DNA from: Linnemannia elongata
Lineage: Eukaryota > Mortierellomycota > Mortierellomycetes > Mortierellales > Mortierellaceae
Assembly (NCBI GenBank): GCA_036320915.1
Contig: JAXBDG010000001.1
Coordinates: 2,666,001 to 2,730,000, forward strand
DNA length: 64,000 nt
Reading direction: 5' to 3'
The notes under the pieces were generated by a model. It saw only the letters and a program-made list of their open reading frames with translations, made no database searches and was not told the DNA's origin. A program made the translations under genes and the position numbers. Within the stretch, counting starts at the first letter, position 1. The number at the start of each line of letters is the position of its first letter. Of this stretch, positions 11,024 through 21,919 are shown piece after piece.

Positions 11024-11964
11024 AACGGGCGGTGTTTTTTTGTGCTGTATTTCTTGTAGTTGTTTTATTTTGAATGACAAGTAATGTGTTACAAAGCAGG
11101 TTCGAATTTTTTCTCGCCGATATTTTGCATGCCATGCGACCAGCTAGCTGTAAAAAATCAAATAGAGGCCAGTGGTCAAGGGTTACTGATGCCTCCCAGC
11201 CTTCACATCGGAAAGTGCGCTAAGGGGCCATGCATCTGCGCTATATTTTATTTACGCAAGTAAAAGATACATCCTTCAAAGAAAAAAAACGCCAGCAGCG
11301 CCTCATTTCTAAGCCAGAATAAGCAGCCACCAGCAGACTGATTTATAAGAATTTCCCACAAGAAGACTATGCTCTTGTTAACACCGCCACTCATACCTCT
11401 TGTACAGTACTGTTTGTGACGATCAGTCATCCTAAGACCGACTGGCATTTTTTGTCCCTGATCAACACGACCGATGGTACCTGAAAAAATATTGAGCATC
11501 AATACTATCAAGGACAAAATACAAATGATACAATTTCTTTTTCTTCGCCTGTAGCGAAAAGGACTGTGGGCATTGCTTTACTTGACAAACAAAGAATACA
11601 ATGCCTCATAAAGAAAGGTCAAAAGTAAGCCAAAAAAAAAATCTTTACTATCATACAAAAAAAGACAGTATCCATGCGGCGGCTGGGTGGGCTCAGTCAA
11701 GCGAACAGTGGGTCGGAGAAACAAATTAGTTTCTTCTACCCTCAGCCTCATGGATGATAATTGGGCTGTGACGCTGTTACTTCGTGTTTGGCCTCACTTG
11801 GTTATTCTTATCTCTTTCATCTCGGTCACTCACTTCCTTCACCGCTCTTTTCTTTTCTTTTATCCTCTCGTTTTTTAACAACCGTCCTTCTTCTTCCACC
11901 TAAATCTCCACCTGCACCTTCTCACTTGACCATTCCCGCTTCCCATCCCTTGCCTTCCTTCAAC
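11024..11964. other. Intergenic region between family B and family A genes
   Basis: About 940 bp with no convincing coding frame. The last 200 bp become pyrimidine-rich and form the leader of the F-box gene at 11965. An open frame runs in phase from 11761 into that gene but reads as leader sequence. Confidence 0.5.
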
Positions 11965-13998
11965 ATGTTCTCAAAGCTCGCTCCATTCTCAACGTCCAAA
12001 CAACAACAACTCCAGACTACGCCTTCTTTATGTCGACCCCTTTCCCCACTGGACATTCCAGAACTACTGCAGCACATCTTTTCCTTTCTCAACCAACGCT
12101 CACTCAGAATCGCCATCCTCGTCTGCCGTCAATGGCTCTACCTCAACCAACATCGCCTCCACCGAGAAGTCATCTGGGACTTTTCTTGGGGACTCTCTAC
12201 ATTGACTCAAACCCTGAAACGGCTTCCTGGCGCCCACCGTCTCGTCCTTCGCAAGTATCAATCGAATATACAGGAGAATAACCCTGACCTTCGAAAGATC
12301 CTTCAAAGTATTCAAGTCTCTCCAGAAATCAGCCCTGCAGCATCATGCCTGTGGTCTGCCATAGATGTCTTGTTCCGGAGTATCCCAACGCCACCCCCCA
12401 TCGAAGGATTCTCTCATCCCATCCGCGAGCTGGTGTTTCACTCGAACGAGTTCTCGGAGGAATGGATCAATCAATTACCCTTGCCGCCAACATTGACTAG
12501 TCTGAAGATTGACAGGCGCTGGGAGTTCAAGATTGATGTCGCAAGGATCATAGTCATGTGTCCGCTCCTGGAGTCCTTAGACTTGTCCGCCTCTAGTAGT
12601 CTCATTATCCAAGGCCCGTGTACCGAACGTGGCAAGGACGCCCTCCCATCTCGTCTACCGCTCCGATCATTGGTTCTCAGAAACCTTTGTGCTCCACAGT
12701 CATGGCTCGAGGATTTACTTTCTGTCACACCCGACCTCGAAACCCTTAAACTGATCGAGCTCAACAAGTACTACGACGAGCGTGCTATGGAACATTGGGA
12801 CTGGGACCGATTCCGCGCCCGCCTCCAGGCTATCTCACTCCCTCGCAAGCAACTCTTCTATGCCGAGCGTTGGAAACCCCAAGACATTTGCCCACCCGTC
12901 GAGACCGACTTGACCATCTGCCCCAACACGAAAGACCGTACCTTCCCGTTTTACGACCTGACGCCCAAGGTTCTGGCCTTTTTGAAAGACCAGCCGGTTT
13001 TTTTGACGTCGCTCGAGATTATACAACCCAAGAACGCGCTTTGCGCCAAGGACGGATGGAGAATTTCAGAGGAGTTACCCTATACTTGTCGACCTTTGCA
13101 TCAACTCTTGTGCGAGTCGTCCAACCTTCGACATCTCAAGACACTAAAAATGCCCTACATGACCGCGTTTATGGACGTGCATCGCCGTATCCCTATGTAC
13201 CCCGAACCTGCAACACTATATATGCACTTGGCTGAACATCAGCAAGAGCAAAGACAGGAACAGGAACATGAACAGGAAACGCCAGACTCAAACAACGTCC
13301 CCGGGATCTGGATCTGTCGCGACCTAGAATCTCTGGAGCTAAACCTCCACTTCCATGACCAAGCGATCGAGAATGGCACCCATCATGCTCGAATCGTTTA
13401 CGGTTACATCGCCACTGTCTGCCCGCACCTCATCGACCTTCGCCTTCGATTCGAGGATGAATGTTCAATAGAAAACTACTACTGGCAGTCCAGAGACAGG
13501 CCCTTGATCCTAGAGAGCGGGTTGTGCCTGCTCTCGAAACTCCGTCGCCTGGAGCGTCTTTGGATCGACCACGGACTTCTTGATTATAACAACCCCTCAG
13601 AGTTGAACTGGTTGGCGCAGTCTGGACGGACCAAGGAACATCGGGCAGCGAGGCGAGAGATTGTTGGTGGGTGGGCAGAAAGACTCCAAGAAGAAGCTGC
13701 GATGGAGGCAGGTCGTCTCGAGAACAGTTCTGCGAGCGTTGCTGACGAAATTCTAGGACCAAGAGCCGACGATGAGGATGTGGTGAGGGGATTGAGAAAC
13801 CTGGGTCTCCTTCAAGATGTGGCGAATACGGTGGGGGAGATGGATACTGATGGGTATGAGATTCTCCCAGAGCTGTTCAAAATCGCGCTTTATCATCATG
13901 AGTTTGAACAGAATCCGGAGAAAGAGATGAAGTCTCTGTTTGGGCCCCAAGACGGACTGAGATTGAAAACGAAGATGATGAGTTGGATTTCACCTTGA
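11965..13998 (+). CDS. F-box protein with LRR-like body (family A)
   Basis: Single exon of 677 aa from the ATG at 11965, which lies after a pyrimidine-rich leader and a CCTTCAAC context. The F-box is clear at about residues 28-75: SPLDIPELLQHIFSFL, then LRIAILVCRQWLYLNQHRL. LRR-like segments fill the body (LPLPPTLTSLKID, PLLESLDLSAS, LPLRSLVLRNL, VTPDLETLKLIEL). The C-terminal signature reads LRNLGLLQDVANTVGEMD. It is probably an SCF-type substrate adaptor with an unknown target. It lies tail to tail with the paralogue at 15208 on the other strand, with relic DNA between them. Glutamine/glutamate repeats around residue 425 are specific to this copy. Confidence 0.87.
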   Translation: MFSKLAPFSTSKQQQLQTTPSLCRPLSPLDIPELLQHIFSFLNQRSLRIAILVCRQWLYLNQHRLHREVIWDFSWGLSTLTQTLKRLPGAHRLVLRKYQSNIQENNPDLRKILQSIQVSPEISPAASCLWSAIDVLFRSIPTPPPIEGFSHPIRELVFHSNEFSEEWINQLPLPPTLTSLKIDRRWEFKIDVARIIVMCPLLESLDLSASSSLIIQGPCTERGKDALPSRLPLRSLVLRNLCAPQSWLEDLLSVTPDLETLKLIELNKYYDERAMEHWDWDRFRARLQAISLPRKQLFYAERWKPQDICPPVETDLTICPNTKDRTFPFYDLTPKVLAFLKDQPVFLTSLEIIQPKNALCAKDGWRISEELPYTCRPLHQLLCESSNLRHLKTLKMPYMTAFMDVHRRIPMYPEPATLYMHLAEHQQEQRQEQEHEQETPDSNNVPGIWICRDLESLELNLHFHDQAIENGTHHARIVYGYIATVCPHLIDLRLRFEDECSIENYYWQSRDRPLILESGLCLLSKLRRLERLWIDHGLLDYNNPSELNWLAQSGRTKEHRAARREIVGGWAERLQEEAAMEAGRLENSSASVADEILGPRADDEDVVRGLRNLGLLQDVANTVGEMDTDGYEILPELFKIALYHHEFEQNPEKEMKSLFGPQDGLRLKTKMMSWISP

Positions 13999-14799
13999 TT
14001 CCTGCGAGAATAAAAATGAAGCCTTGTTGGCTTCTTTTTCTTATTCTTTCTGTTTTCTTTTTCATTTTCATTTTCATTTCCTTTTTCTTCGTTTTTTGTT
14101 TTATTTCCTGACAGAGGTGATAAAGAGTAAGCAAGAGAATAAGGGATAATGGAAACTGAAATGGGGAATAAGGAACCTGTACGAAGTGCAGGGTAGGATG
14201 ATAATTTTGATCATGAGAAGGCAATGAAATGAGTTGGGATACCTCGACTTATCATGTCTGCACACTCTGGCAGATAATTATACGTAATTAATTTCAAGTT
14301 GGAGGCTGGAATAGCAAGGAGTTGGTACGATAGGGCGAGGGAACGATCGAACTGAAACCGGGTCATAACCAGCCCAGGAGCGAAAGGACTGAGGGAGAGA
14401 GAAGATGTATGGCTGTGGAAGTGGACAAGCCACACCATTTTCGATGAGAGGGAGTGGTAAGAAGAGAAGGAAGAATGGGGAGGGAAGAACCACATCGATG
14501 ATCAACCCTCCTTCTCCAGGCGACTCCTGGGTCTCGAACCTCTGCTCAGGTACCGATGATATATTGTTTCAAACCACTAATCGTCCTGATCTGTGCACGT
14601 CCATGTTGAACTTCAAATAAACGTTGGTATTATAATAGTAGAGTATTGCTCTGTATTAGTGTGAATATTTCTCTCCTGTCAATGAACAGGAAACAAACAC
14701 AAGAGATTACACGAAATGGGTTTGAGCAGGTGGAAAAGACCGCCAAAAAAAACAAAAAAGCATATGACCGAAAATAGCAAAGTTGTATGAAGATCAATC
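13999..14799. other. Intergenic sequence between two convergent family A genes
   Basis: A CTTTTTC/CATTTTC-type pyrimidine-rich stretch follows the stop at 13998, then mixed sequence. I see no supported gene. AT-rich DNA near 14630-14790 may be a further, weaker extension of the FTR1 flank duplication. Confidence 0.4.
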
Positions 14800-15030
14800 C
14801 TGCTGTTTCCCTGCGAAGTAGAACCCACAACAGCGGATCGTCGATACGCAGTCATCGCCACTCTGGAGTCATTTCCCAAACTCTAATCACTGACATGGCT
14901 TGACCCAAAACCCCAGGTTATGCACAAACGGTGGAGGGAGGCGGCCTTCGCCCACCTACCTCTACGCCCATTCCTGCACCAGCAACTGGCAGCATTGCGA
15001 TTCATTTTGGTAACTCTCCTCCATAAATTC
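14800..15030 (-). pseudogene. Relic copy of the FTR1 3' end (copy B)
   Basis: Colinear with 21709-21930, the end of FTR1 and the tail beyond its stop. Shared blocks include CAATCCTGCT, CTGCG(A/G)(A/G)GTA(G/C)A, GATACGCAGTCAT against GATGCCCAGTCAT, and CAACTGGCAGCAT(T/C)GCGATTCATT. Read on the minus strand it keeps the same in-frame TGA followed by MLPVAGA, as FTR1 reads MLPVGGA, and ends in YRRSAVVGS against HRRSIVLGS. One frame break lies between. It sits directly downstream of the F-box gene at 15208, the same order as copy A at 2.7-3.4 kb. Confidence 0.75.
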
Positions 15031-15207
15031 TTTCCTTCGGCAGTGTGGAGTGCCCACATTACCCAATCTCCTTTGCTTCCTTTTTACTCTCTTTCCTCAC
15101 ATCAACCTCATATCTCCCTCCTGCTTTTATCCCGATTCTGTTTTTCGATGGTCATGTCCATGTTCTTTTCCACGTCAATACCAGCAACTATTTATTTTTT
15201 TCCAGAA

Positions 15208-17151
15208 TTAAAATAGACTCCAACCTGAGAAAAACGACCTAGATTCCGCTGGAGGCTTTTCAACAAACACCGATCTGAGCACCCTCTCAGGACTTTGCTC
15301 AAATTCCCCACAACAACTAAGCCGGCGGAGATCAGGGAGACAAACAAAGTCCTCCCTGTTCATCTCTTCCAGCATATCCTTGACATCCCGAAGAAGACCC
15401 AGGTTCTTCATTTTATCCATCAACTCTACATCTTCGGCGCCATCTCCCAATATCATGTTGTGAGCGCTGGTGCTGTTGTTCAGTCGACCCTCTTCCAGAA
15501 CGGTCTCTTCTCGCAATAGCTGATCCCAGCCTTCAACAATGCTCCTCCGCTTCGCTCTCCCCTCTGCTGTCCTGCCAGACGGACACAACCAAGACAGTTC
15601 TTCCTTCTCGCAACCACATTGCGGAAAATACAGCTGGAGACGCTCTAGATGCCTGAGCCTCGAAACCAGACACAGTCCACCCTGTAGCTTCATATGATGC
15701 TCAGCAACTCTAATATCTCGTAAAGGAGGTATGCAGAACTGAGAGAAAGCAATAGAAAGATCCTGTAATCGTGGGCAGACTCTGGAAACATATCCACAAA
15801 CTACTCGCATACAGTGGAAACTGTGCGTTGCTCTTGGTTCATGGAAATGTAGCTCGATGTGGAGAGTTTCCAGACCGCGACAAGTCCAGATCCCAGGCAC
15901 GTTCAGTAAGGACGTCTCGTGCGCCTCATCATCCTCGTTGATGGAGCAGATGGTGTTTCGGCGGTAGAGGTCCATAAAGTCGATCACGTAAGGCATCTTG
16001 AGAGTCTTGAGGTGCCGGAGGGTGGACCCTTCACAGAGAAGGCGGTGCAGTGGGTGAGCCGAGTATCCTGACAGGCTGTTAAGAAAGTCCAGTAGCCAGC
16101 GATTGCCTCGACAGATAGGTCGATCGGTCATCATAATCTCAAGGGTGGTCAGGACAACTGGCTGTTCCTTCAACCGAGCCATGATCTTTGGAGTAAGGCA
16201 GTAGAGCAGGATGTATCGTTCCTTGGCGCTAGGGCAGACTGCCAGGATTTCCTCCTCCTGCGCCTCATCGACAGACCGAATCAGTTGGTTCGAGTAATGG
16301 AACTTCTTGAGAGGGAGGGAGAGCGACTGTAGGTGGGTGCGGAAATGTGGCCAGTTCCAGCCATTACTACTTGTCTTGGAGATAGAAATCAATTGTAGTT
16401 CCTCAAGGTCAGGCATAATTGTCAACAAGTCCTCCATCCTCCGCTGAGGCGTAAGAAGGTGCTTGAGAACTAAGGTCCGTAGCGGTAGGCGATCAGGGAG
16501 GGCAGACAATCCGCGATCAGTATGGGGACCCATAAAAGCCACAAAAACAGCACTCGATATGTGAAGAGACTGCAAAAATGGACAGAGGACCAAGACCCTG
16601 GCGACGTCAAGAGACAGCACCTGAGTCTTGTCGAGGGTCAGACTCGTCAGTGAGGTAGGGAAAGGCAACCGATTGAGCCATTGGTCCTTGAAGTTGAATC
16701 CAGTCTTGAGCACCATCTCACGCAGAGGTCGGTGCAAGAGCTCCTCAAAGGACGCTTTCCTGAACCCAAGTAGTGTTGCTAGAGCTGACCATAGAACCAG
16801 GGGAGGTTGGAGGGATGAAAGGGCGGCGTGTACATCGGGTCCACTCCAAGAATAATCACTCTGACAGATAACCACAAGCCGCTCAGCGCCTGGCAGCCGT
16901 TCCAGTACATGTCTCGGTTCGGAGTACAGCCATTTCAGGTCCCAAGCAACCTCCCGACAAAGGCGATGTTGGTAGAGGAGGAACCATTTCCGACAGACAA
17001 GTATGGCAGTCCTGAGAGTGTAATCGTCAATGAATGAAAAGACCATCTGAAGGAGCTCTGGGATGTCAAGGGGGGACATGAATCGGCGAAGGAGAGAGTG
17101 GAGAGGGTACGGAGTGTTGACTTCGTGTGTGTTGGCATTAGTTGAAGACAT
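15208..17151 (-). CDS. F-box protein with LRR-like body (family A)
   Basis: Single exon of 647 aa with the ATG at 17151-17149. The F-box lies at about residues 24-72 (SPLDIPELLQMVFSFIDD, then LRTAILVCRKWFLLYQHRL). LRR-like units follow (LPFPTSLTSLTLDK, PFLQSLHISSA, LPLRTLVLKHL, IMPDLEELQLISI, LKTLKMPYVIDFMDLYRR). The C-terminal signature is MKNLGLLRDVKDMLEEMN. This gene, or a close relative, is the source of the 3' fragments at 2680-3060 and 51035-51420. An SCF adaptor role is inferred from the F-box and the target is unknown. Its closest intact relatives are the genes at 11965 and 46521. Confidence 0.87.
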   Translation of the reverse strand: MSSTNANTHEVNTPYPLHSLLRRFMSPLDIPELLQMVFSFIDDYTLRTAILVCRKWFLLYQHRLCREVAWDLKWLYSEPRHVLERLPGAERLVVICQSDYSWSGPDVHAALSSLQPPLVLWSALATLLGFRKASFEELLHRPLREMVLKTGFNFKDQWLNRLPFPTSLTSLTLDKTQVLSLDVARVLVLCPFLQSLHISSAVFVAFMGPHTDRGLSALPDRLPLRTLVLKHLLTPQRRMEDLLTIMPDLEELQLISISKTSSNGWNWPHFRTHLQSLSLPLKKFHYSNQLIRSVDEAQEEEILAVCPSAKERYILLYCLTPKIMARLKEQPVVLTTLEIMMTDRPICRGNRWLLDFLNSLSGYSAHPLHRLLCEGSTLRHLKTLKMPYVIDFMDLYRRNTICSINEDDEAHETSLLNVPGIWTCRGLETLHIELHFHEPRATHSFHCMRVVCGYVSRVCPRLQDLSIAFSQFCIPPLRDIRVAEHHMKLQGGLCLVSRLRHLERLQLYFPQCGCEKEELSWLCPSGRTAEGRAKRRSIVEGWDQLLREETVLEEGRLNNSTSAHNMILGDGAEDVELMDKMKNLGLLRDVKDMLEEMNREDFVCLPDLRRLSCCGEFEQSPERVLRSVFVEKPPAESRSFFSGWSLF

Positions 17152-18239
17152 TGGGAATCGCTTTTTGTTACGAATGGAGGAGCAGTGTGTTTGAGGGCTT
17201 TGCTGACAAAGTGATGGGAGTGAAGGCTTGTTGACAATGAATCATTCAAGAGATGTCAGAACGGTGAATGCGGGAGTCGGGGTATGGCTGAATGAGAGGA
17301 AGAGGGCAGCTGGCGAAACTGATGCTGGTGGTAGATCTGATGCCGGAGGTTGAAAGGGGGAACAAAGGAATGAGCAAGAGAATGACATCAGAAGGAAGCG
17401 AACGTGTCAAGGGGCACTGTGGCAGTCTGTGGTGTGAAGGAGAGAAGTCAACGAGAAGTACAGTCACATGGGCCATTTTGTAACCACTCACTCCCACACG
17501 GCCCAGCACAGGCCACACTTACCCTGCTTCAGGTCTCTTGCTTCCTTGGCCCAAAGAGTGGTGATTGGGTGACATTGAACCAAGGAGCATTCTCACAGTG
17601 ACAATAGTCAGGTACGATCAGTAACTGCGACACCAAGTAAACCGAAGGACTGATAACTTTATTTTAGCGGCGTTCTTGTGTTTGACTGTCTTCTGCGGAG
17701 TCTTCTTTTTTTCATTGCAGCCCGTGGCTTCGTGATGATCAACATTTAGGAGTACTGCTACGAAGGAATAAAGATCCTGTTGTGGCGTGTCCATGTTGGT
17801 GTAAGCAAGCACATCCACAGGCTTGAAGGATGACAGGTAGGTACGATGGCACAAACAAGAAGCAAGCATGCAACATACATTTTTTAAAAGGGAAATGGAC
17901 AGCAGAGCACGTTCTAGGCCCACTTACGGACAGGGCGGACAGAGTGACAGGTATACAAGCATGCTTGTTGTTCTTTCCTTTCGCTTGTTTCCTTCTTTTT
18001 ACTCACTTTTCCGCCTTTTTTGTCTTCCCTTTTAGCCCTGGACTTCCCTCCGCTCTCTCTTTCGATACCCATCCTCTCCTAACACTCCCGTCTAGTACCT
18101 CATTCCTAGTCTTCATTGATTCACTCATCCACCCTTCGCAATCACCATCACTCATCAGCTCACCGAAAACAAAGACACCAAACTCGTCCTTCATCTCCCT
18201 CCACCTCGTATCTTCTTTCGCAGGCTTATTCCATCGATA
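17152..18239 (+). promoter_or_regulatory. Intergenic region with divergent promoters
   Basis: This 1.1-kb space separates the divergently transcribed F-box gene (minus, start 17151) and family B gene (plus, start 18240). The last 280 bp before 18240 are the usual C/T-rich leader of family B. The part next to 17151 is pyrimidine-rich on the minus strand, as expected of a mirrored leader. No other gene is seen. Confidence 0.45.
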
Positions 18240-21200
18240 ATGACACCGCACCAACGGTTTCGACAGGGCGACAAGGTCGACCTGTTCGCAGTCCGCAAGG
18301 ACAAGAACACAGGAGAACTCTACAGTCGTCTCACTGACATCCAAGGCTCCTTCCCTGGTGCCCAGTGGTTCAAGGTCAATGGGGTCACCCTATATTTTCT
18401 TGAAGACGATAACGAGCAACTGTAAGAAAAAGCAGAATAAAGGAAATGGAAAACAGTGAGTGTACGTGCGCAGTCAGATGTAGCTTTTCTCACGCTTTTG
18501 TTGTCTTTGCGGTCTTTCTTCTCTTCTGCTATGTAGATATGAACCCAAAAGGATTGCTCACCACCCCAACGAAACCATCGACATCATCGAAAGCCCTGTT
18601 CCTGCCCGTCGAAGTCCTCCCGTCTCTCTCTTCAGCACAGCCAGGACTCAGATCAGCACAGCCAATCCGAGTCACCAACCTCAATTGCCTTCAACTCAGG
18701 ACTTGGACATCTCTGTAGCCAGTCTCTCCCTACAGCAACCCCTCCCTCATTCAATCTCGAACAACTTCGTCCCTGCCATCTCGCAACCCCTCATTTCTTC
18801 GCATGAATTATCCAACCTTGTCACCCTACAAACAACATCCATAGCCCAACCCATGGCAATGCTCTCAACCATGGCTCTGGACATAACGCAGCTTCAGCAG
18901 CAGATCGAACGCTCAACTGATCAGCAGTCAGTCTATCACCAACAGCAAATGCAGCAGCTCATCAACATGGTCGCACAACAAAACGAGATGGTCCGACAGC
19001 AAAATATGATGCTTCAGGAGCAGGCAGCGTCAAAAGAGAGGGAGGAGAGGATGCTGCAGGAACAGGCCGAGTCCAAGATCAGGGAGGAACAGATGCTCAA
19101 GATGCAGCAAGAGACGATCGACAGGCTAACTGTCAACCAGCAACGAGTCGAAGCACTTCTTATCCAGAACTATGAACTGCACGAGTACCCGATCCCCCGG
19201 CTGTTTGTTGTCCTTCCTGACTCCTTCAAGGATTGGAACCCAAGAAACTTTTTGATGGAGCGATTCCGCTTGTATTTCCTCTGCGAGTGTCGTTGTGACT
19301 GCGGTTCAGGTACGGGCAGTGGCACAACCTCAGATTAAGTTAGCATCACCTCCGCAGCTTCCACTACGTCGATCCCTGTCAAGAACAGCATCCACCTCGC
19401 CAAGCACGAAGGGTACGAGCTATCGCGGCCTACCGAGTTCTTCGATCAATATGGCCCCTATGTCCTCGGCATGCTCAAGATCTTGAAGCATTGTTTGGCT
19501 GTTGCTGCTGTTGTTGCTCCGGTGGCTGCTTTGGCTGACAGTGGCCTCAAGGATGTCATGGACGGAGTCAATTCGATCTCGGAATGTACGATGCAAGCTG
19601 TCGATATGTCGATCAACATCCTGGAGACCAATCTGGGCGACGCCGATGTAGCCGACAACCTCGTAACCACCGAATCCAATGGTCAGGAGGACAACACCAT
19701 GTTCGAGAACCTTGCGGCACTCGAAGGAGCAGATCTTCGACGACTCGACACGTTCCTCCGCAACAACGACAAGGACAAGATCTTAGGCAACCTCTACCAG
19801 ATCACAACCGAGCAGGGTTATGTCAAGTGGGTCTGCTTCGAGCACTACAAGGAGACATATCGCCACACCGCCATATCATCTTTTGTTCAGTCAGTCGAGA
19901 CAGCCGGTGGCACCTACGATCCCCATCTCGGCCAGGTTACGATTAACCTCAAGTCCGGAACCACTTCCAAGGGCTTTTTCCGGCTACTTGCCACTCAAGC
20001 CCCAGCCGTTCAGACCCTGGATGTCACTCTCGACTGGGACTTTGGGCCTGTGGTCACGCTCGTCGACATGATATCCAAATCGAATATCAAAGGGGTCAAG
20101 CTGGATTTCCGGGACGATCACACCTCCAACGCCCCCAACGCCACCATTGCATCGCTGCTACCCGGTAAAGGACGCTATCACTCTCTCCTAGGCCTACTAT
20201 CTAACACCAAGCTTCGCAGCCTGCAGTTCTCCAACCTCTATCTCCTCGGAAGTCGTACATCGAACTTATCCTCCAGGTTCAGCGCACCATGGCTCCAGAG
20301 TTTCTGCTTCTATGGACGAATCAACAGCGGGGAGGACAGAAAGCGTTTGGCGAAAATCATCTCGCACTGTTCCCAGCTGGTGGATTTGAGACTCGTCAAT
20401 GAAAGCTTGTGGTTCATGGAGTTGAGTTTGCAGCAGGCTGCATTCTCCCTCAAGAAGCTGCGGCGGCTCCATCTTCGTGGTTGGGAACTACGCCTTGATC
20501 AAGACGCCGACGTGAACGACCCTCAACTTATTAAGGAGATCGTCTATTACACTGTCCTCGAGGATGTTAGGTTTCTGACCAAAATCATCCGACAATTGGG
20601 GCCTGTGCTTGAAGTGCTCGTCCTCCACTCCGGATGTAGAACAGAAATAACCGTCGATATTGGACCTGAGGACCCGTCATCCATTCCGCTACTTGGTGAA
20701 CCTGAGGGAGCGCCCGCCGAACCTCTCTCCAATGTCCTTCACCTCTCTGCACTCACCCATCTCGACCTCTCAATACCATTGACGCGTTCGTCTCTCAATT
20801 ACCTTTCGACTGTCTTGCCTCGCCTGAATCTCGTCCACTTTGGGTTCCACTTAAAATCGTATGGGCTACTCCAGTACTGCAATCTTGCTTCCCTAGAGTC
20901 CCTCTCGATGGTAGATGATAATGATACTGATGTGAAGCTTCTTCTGGATACGAAGGGCGACGGGCCGTCGCGCGCTACCTGGGACGGACTCGAGCAGTTG
21001 TACATTCGCGGTTTGACCGCCTTGATCACAATACTCACGCACTTTCTAAAGAGAGCCCAATTGACTCGATTGTACCTGGAGACAGTTGACCTCGAACCTT
21101 TGGCAGAGATATTCAAGGCCGTGAACCTCTCCAAGCTACAAGAAATATCCATATGCAGGTCTGAGTTCTCTCCCAGCGCGGAGCGAGTTCTTGCAAGCAG

Positions 21201-21405
21201 GATCAACGAGTGTACAGGGTCTTTGGTGGTTCGACTGGATGACAGTTCGTTCGCACGATATCTCGAGCTAGGCGGCAAACCTAGAACTGTCGTTGGTTCT
21301 TCCGAGACTCTGCCTCGCCATCGTGTAATCAACATAGGCTACATGAATTGTTTGGACCATCACTGTCGCTTTCTACATCACGTTCTCCCAGTGTATTCTT
21401 ATTGA
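18240..21405 (+). CDS. Family B coiled-coil/LRR-like protein, possibly interrupted by a TAA
   Basis: Exon 1 is 18240-18421 and exon 2 starts at 18537 (intron GTAAGA...TGTAG), again splitting the codon before YEPKRIAHHP. A glutamine-rich coiled coil at about residues 180-270 leads into ELHEYPIPRLFVVLP at about 273. The frame meets TAA at 19336-19338 in the linker between LYFLCEC and IHLAKHEGYELSRP, then continues in the same frame to 21405 with the full LRR-like tail. A 48-nt in-frame intron (19310 GTACGG to 19357 CCGCAG) would remove the stop and give about 1000 aa; otherwise this is a recent nonsense allele. The tail is convergent with FTR1, and its 3' half and flank are the parent type of the relic at 49340. 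Confidence 0.75.
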
Positions 21406-21706
21406 AAACATCGTTTTTCTTGATCCTTCTTTGTCTTATTTTCTGTCCCGTTTCTTCTTCGTCTTCGTTATCATTTTTTTTTTTTTTTGTTCCTCGTAAC
21501 GGGACTTATTTGGACGCATAGATAAAACACAGTGTCGGAAGCGTCCAGTTTGCTATTGCGTTGGTGTGTGCATTTATTAACCACGTCAACGGAAAAATAT
21601 ATCATGACAAACATAAAAACAAAAAAAAGGTATTTTACAGTTGCAACAGAGCATCCAAAAAAAACAATATATAATATGTCCAAAAACAACAAAAGACCGA
21701 CAATGA
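21406..21706. other. Short convergent intergenic region
   Basis: AT-rich DNA between the family B stop and the open tail of FTR1. A poly-T run and a pyrimidine block after the stop fit 3'UTR sequence. The part up to about 21670 recurs at 50740-51000 behind the family B relic there. Confidence 0.5.
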
Positions 21707-21919
21707 TCAGTCCTGCTTCTTGCCCTGCGGTACAGAACCCAAAACAATAGACCGCCGATGCCCAGTCATTGGCACTCCTGAACTAGACCCCAACCCCGAG
21801 CCAGAAACATGGCCTAACACAGATCCTGGGGCATGCACAAGCGGTTGAGGCGACAGTCTCCCACCACCTACTCCGACACCTGCTCCTACTTTTGCGCCGC
21901 CAACTGGCAGCATCGCGAT
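21707..21919 (-). other. In-frame open extension beyond the FTR1 stop codon
   Basis: Directly after the FTR1 TGA the same frame stays open for about 70 codons, from ATC GCG ATG CTG CCA to a terminal ...QGKKQD stop at 21707. The glycine/valine-rich composition resembles the FTR1 C-terminus before the TGA, and the duplicated copies at 14800-15030 and 3255-3440 preserve parts of it. Three explanations remain: stop-codon readthrough; an unspliced 63-nt in-frame intron that contains the TGA (GTACTGG to AAAGTAG); or 3'UTR that was once coding. Confidence 0.4.
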
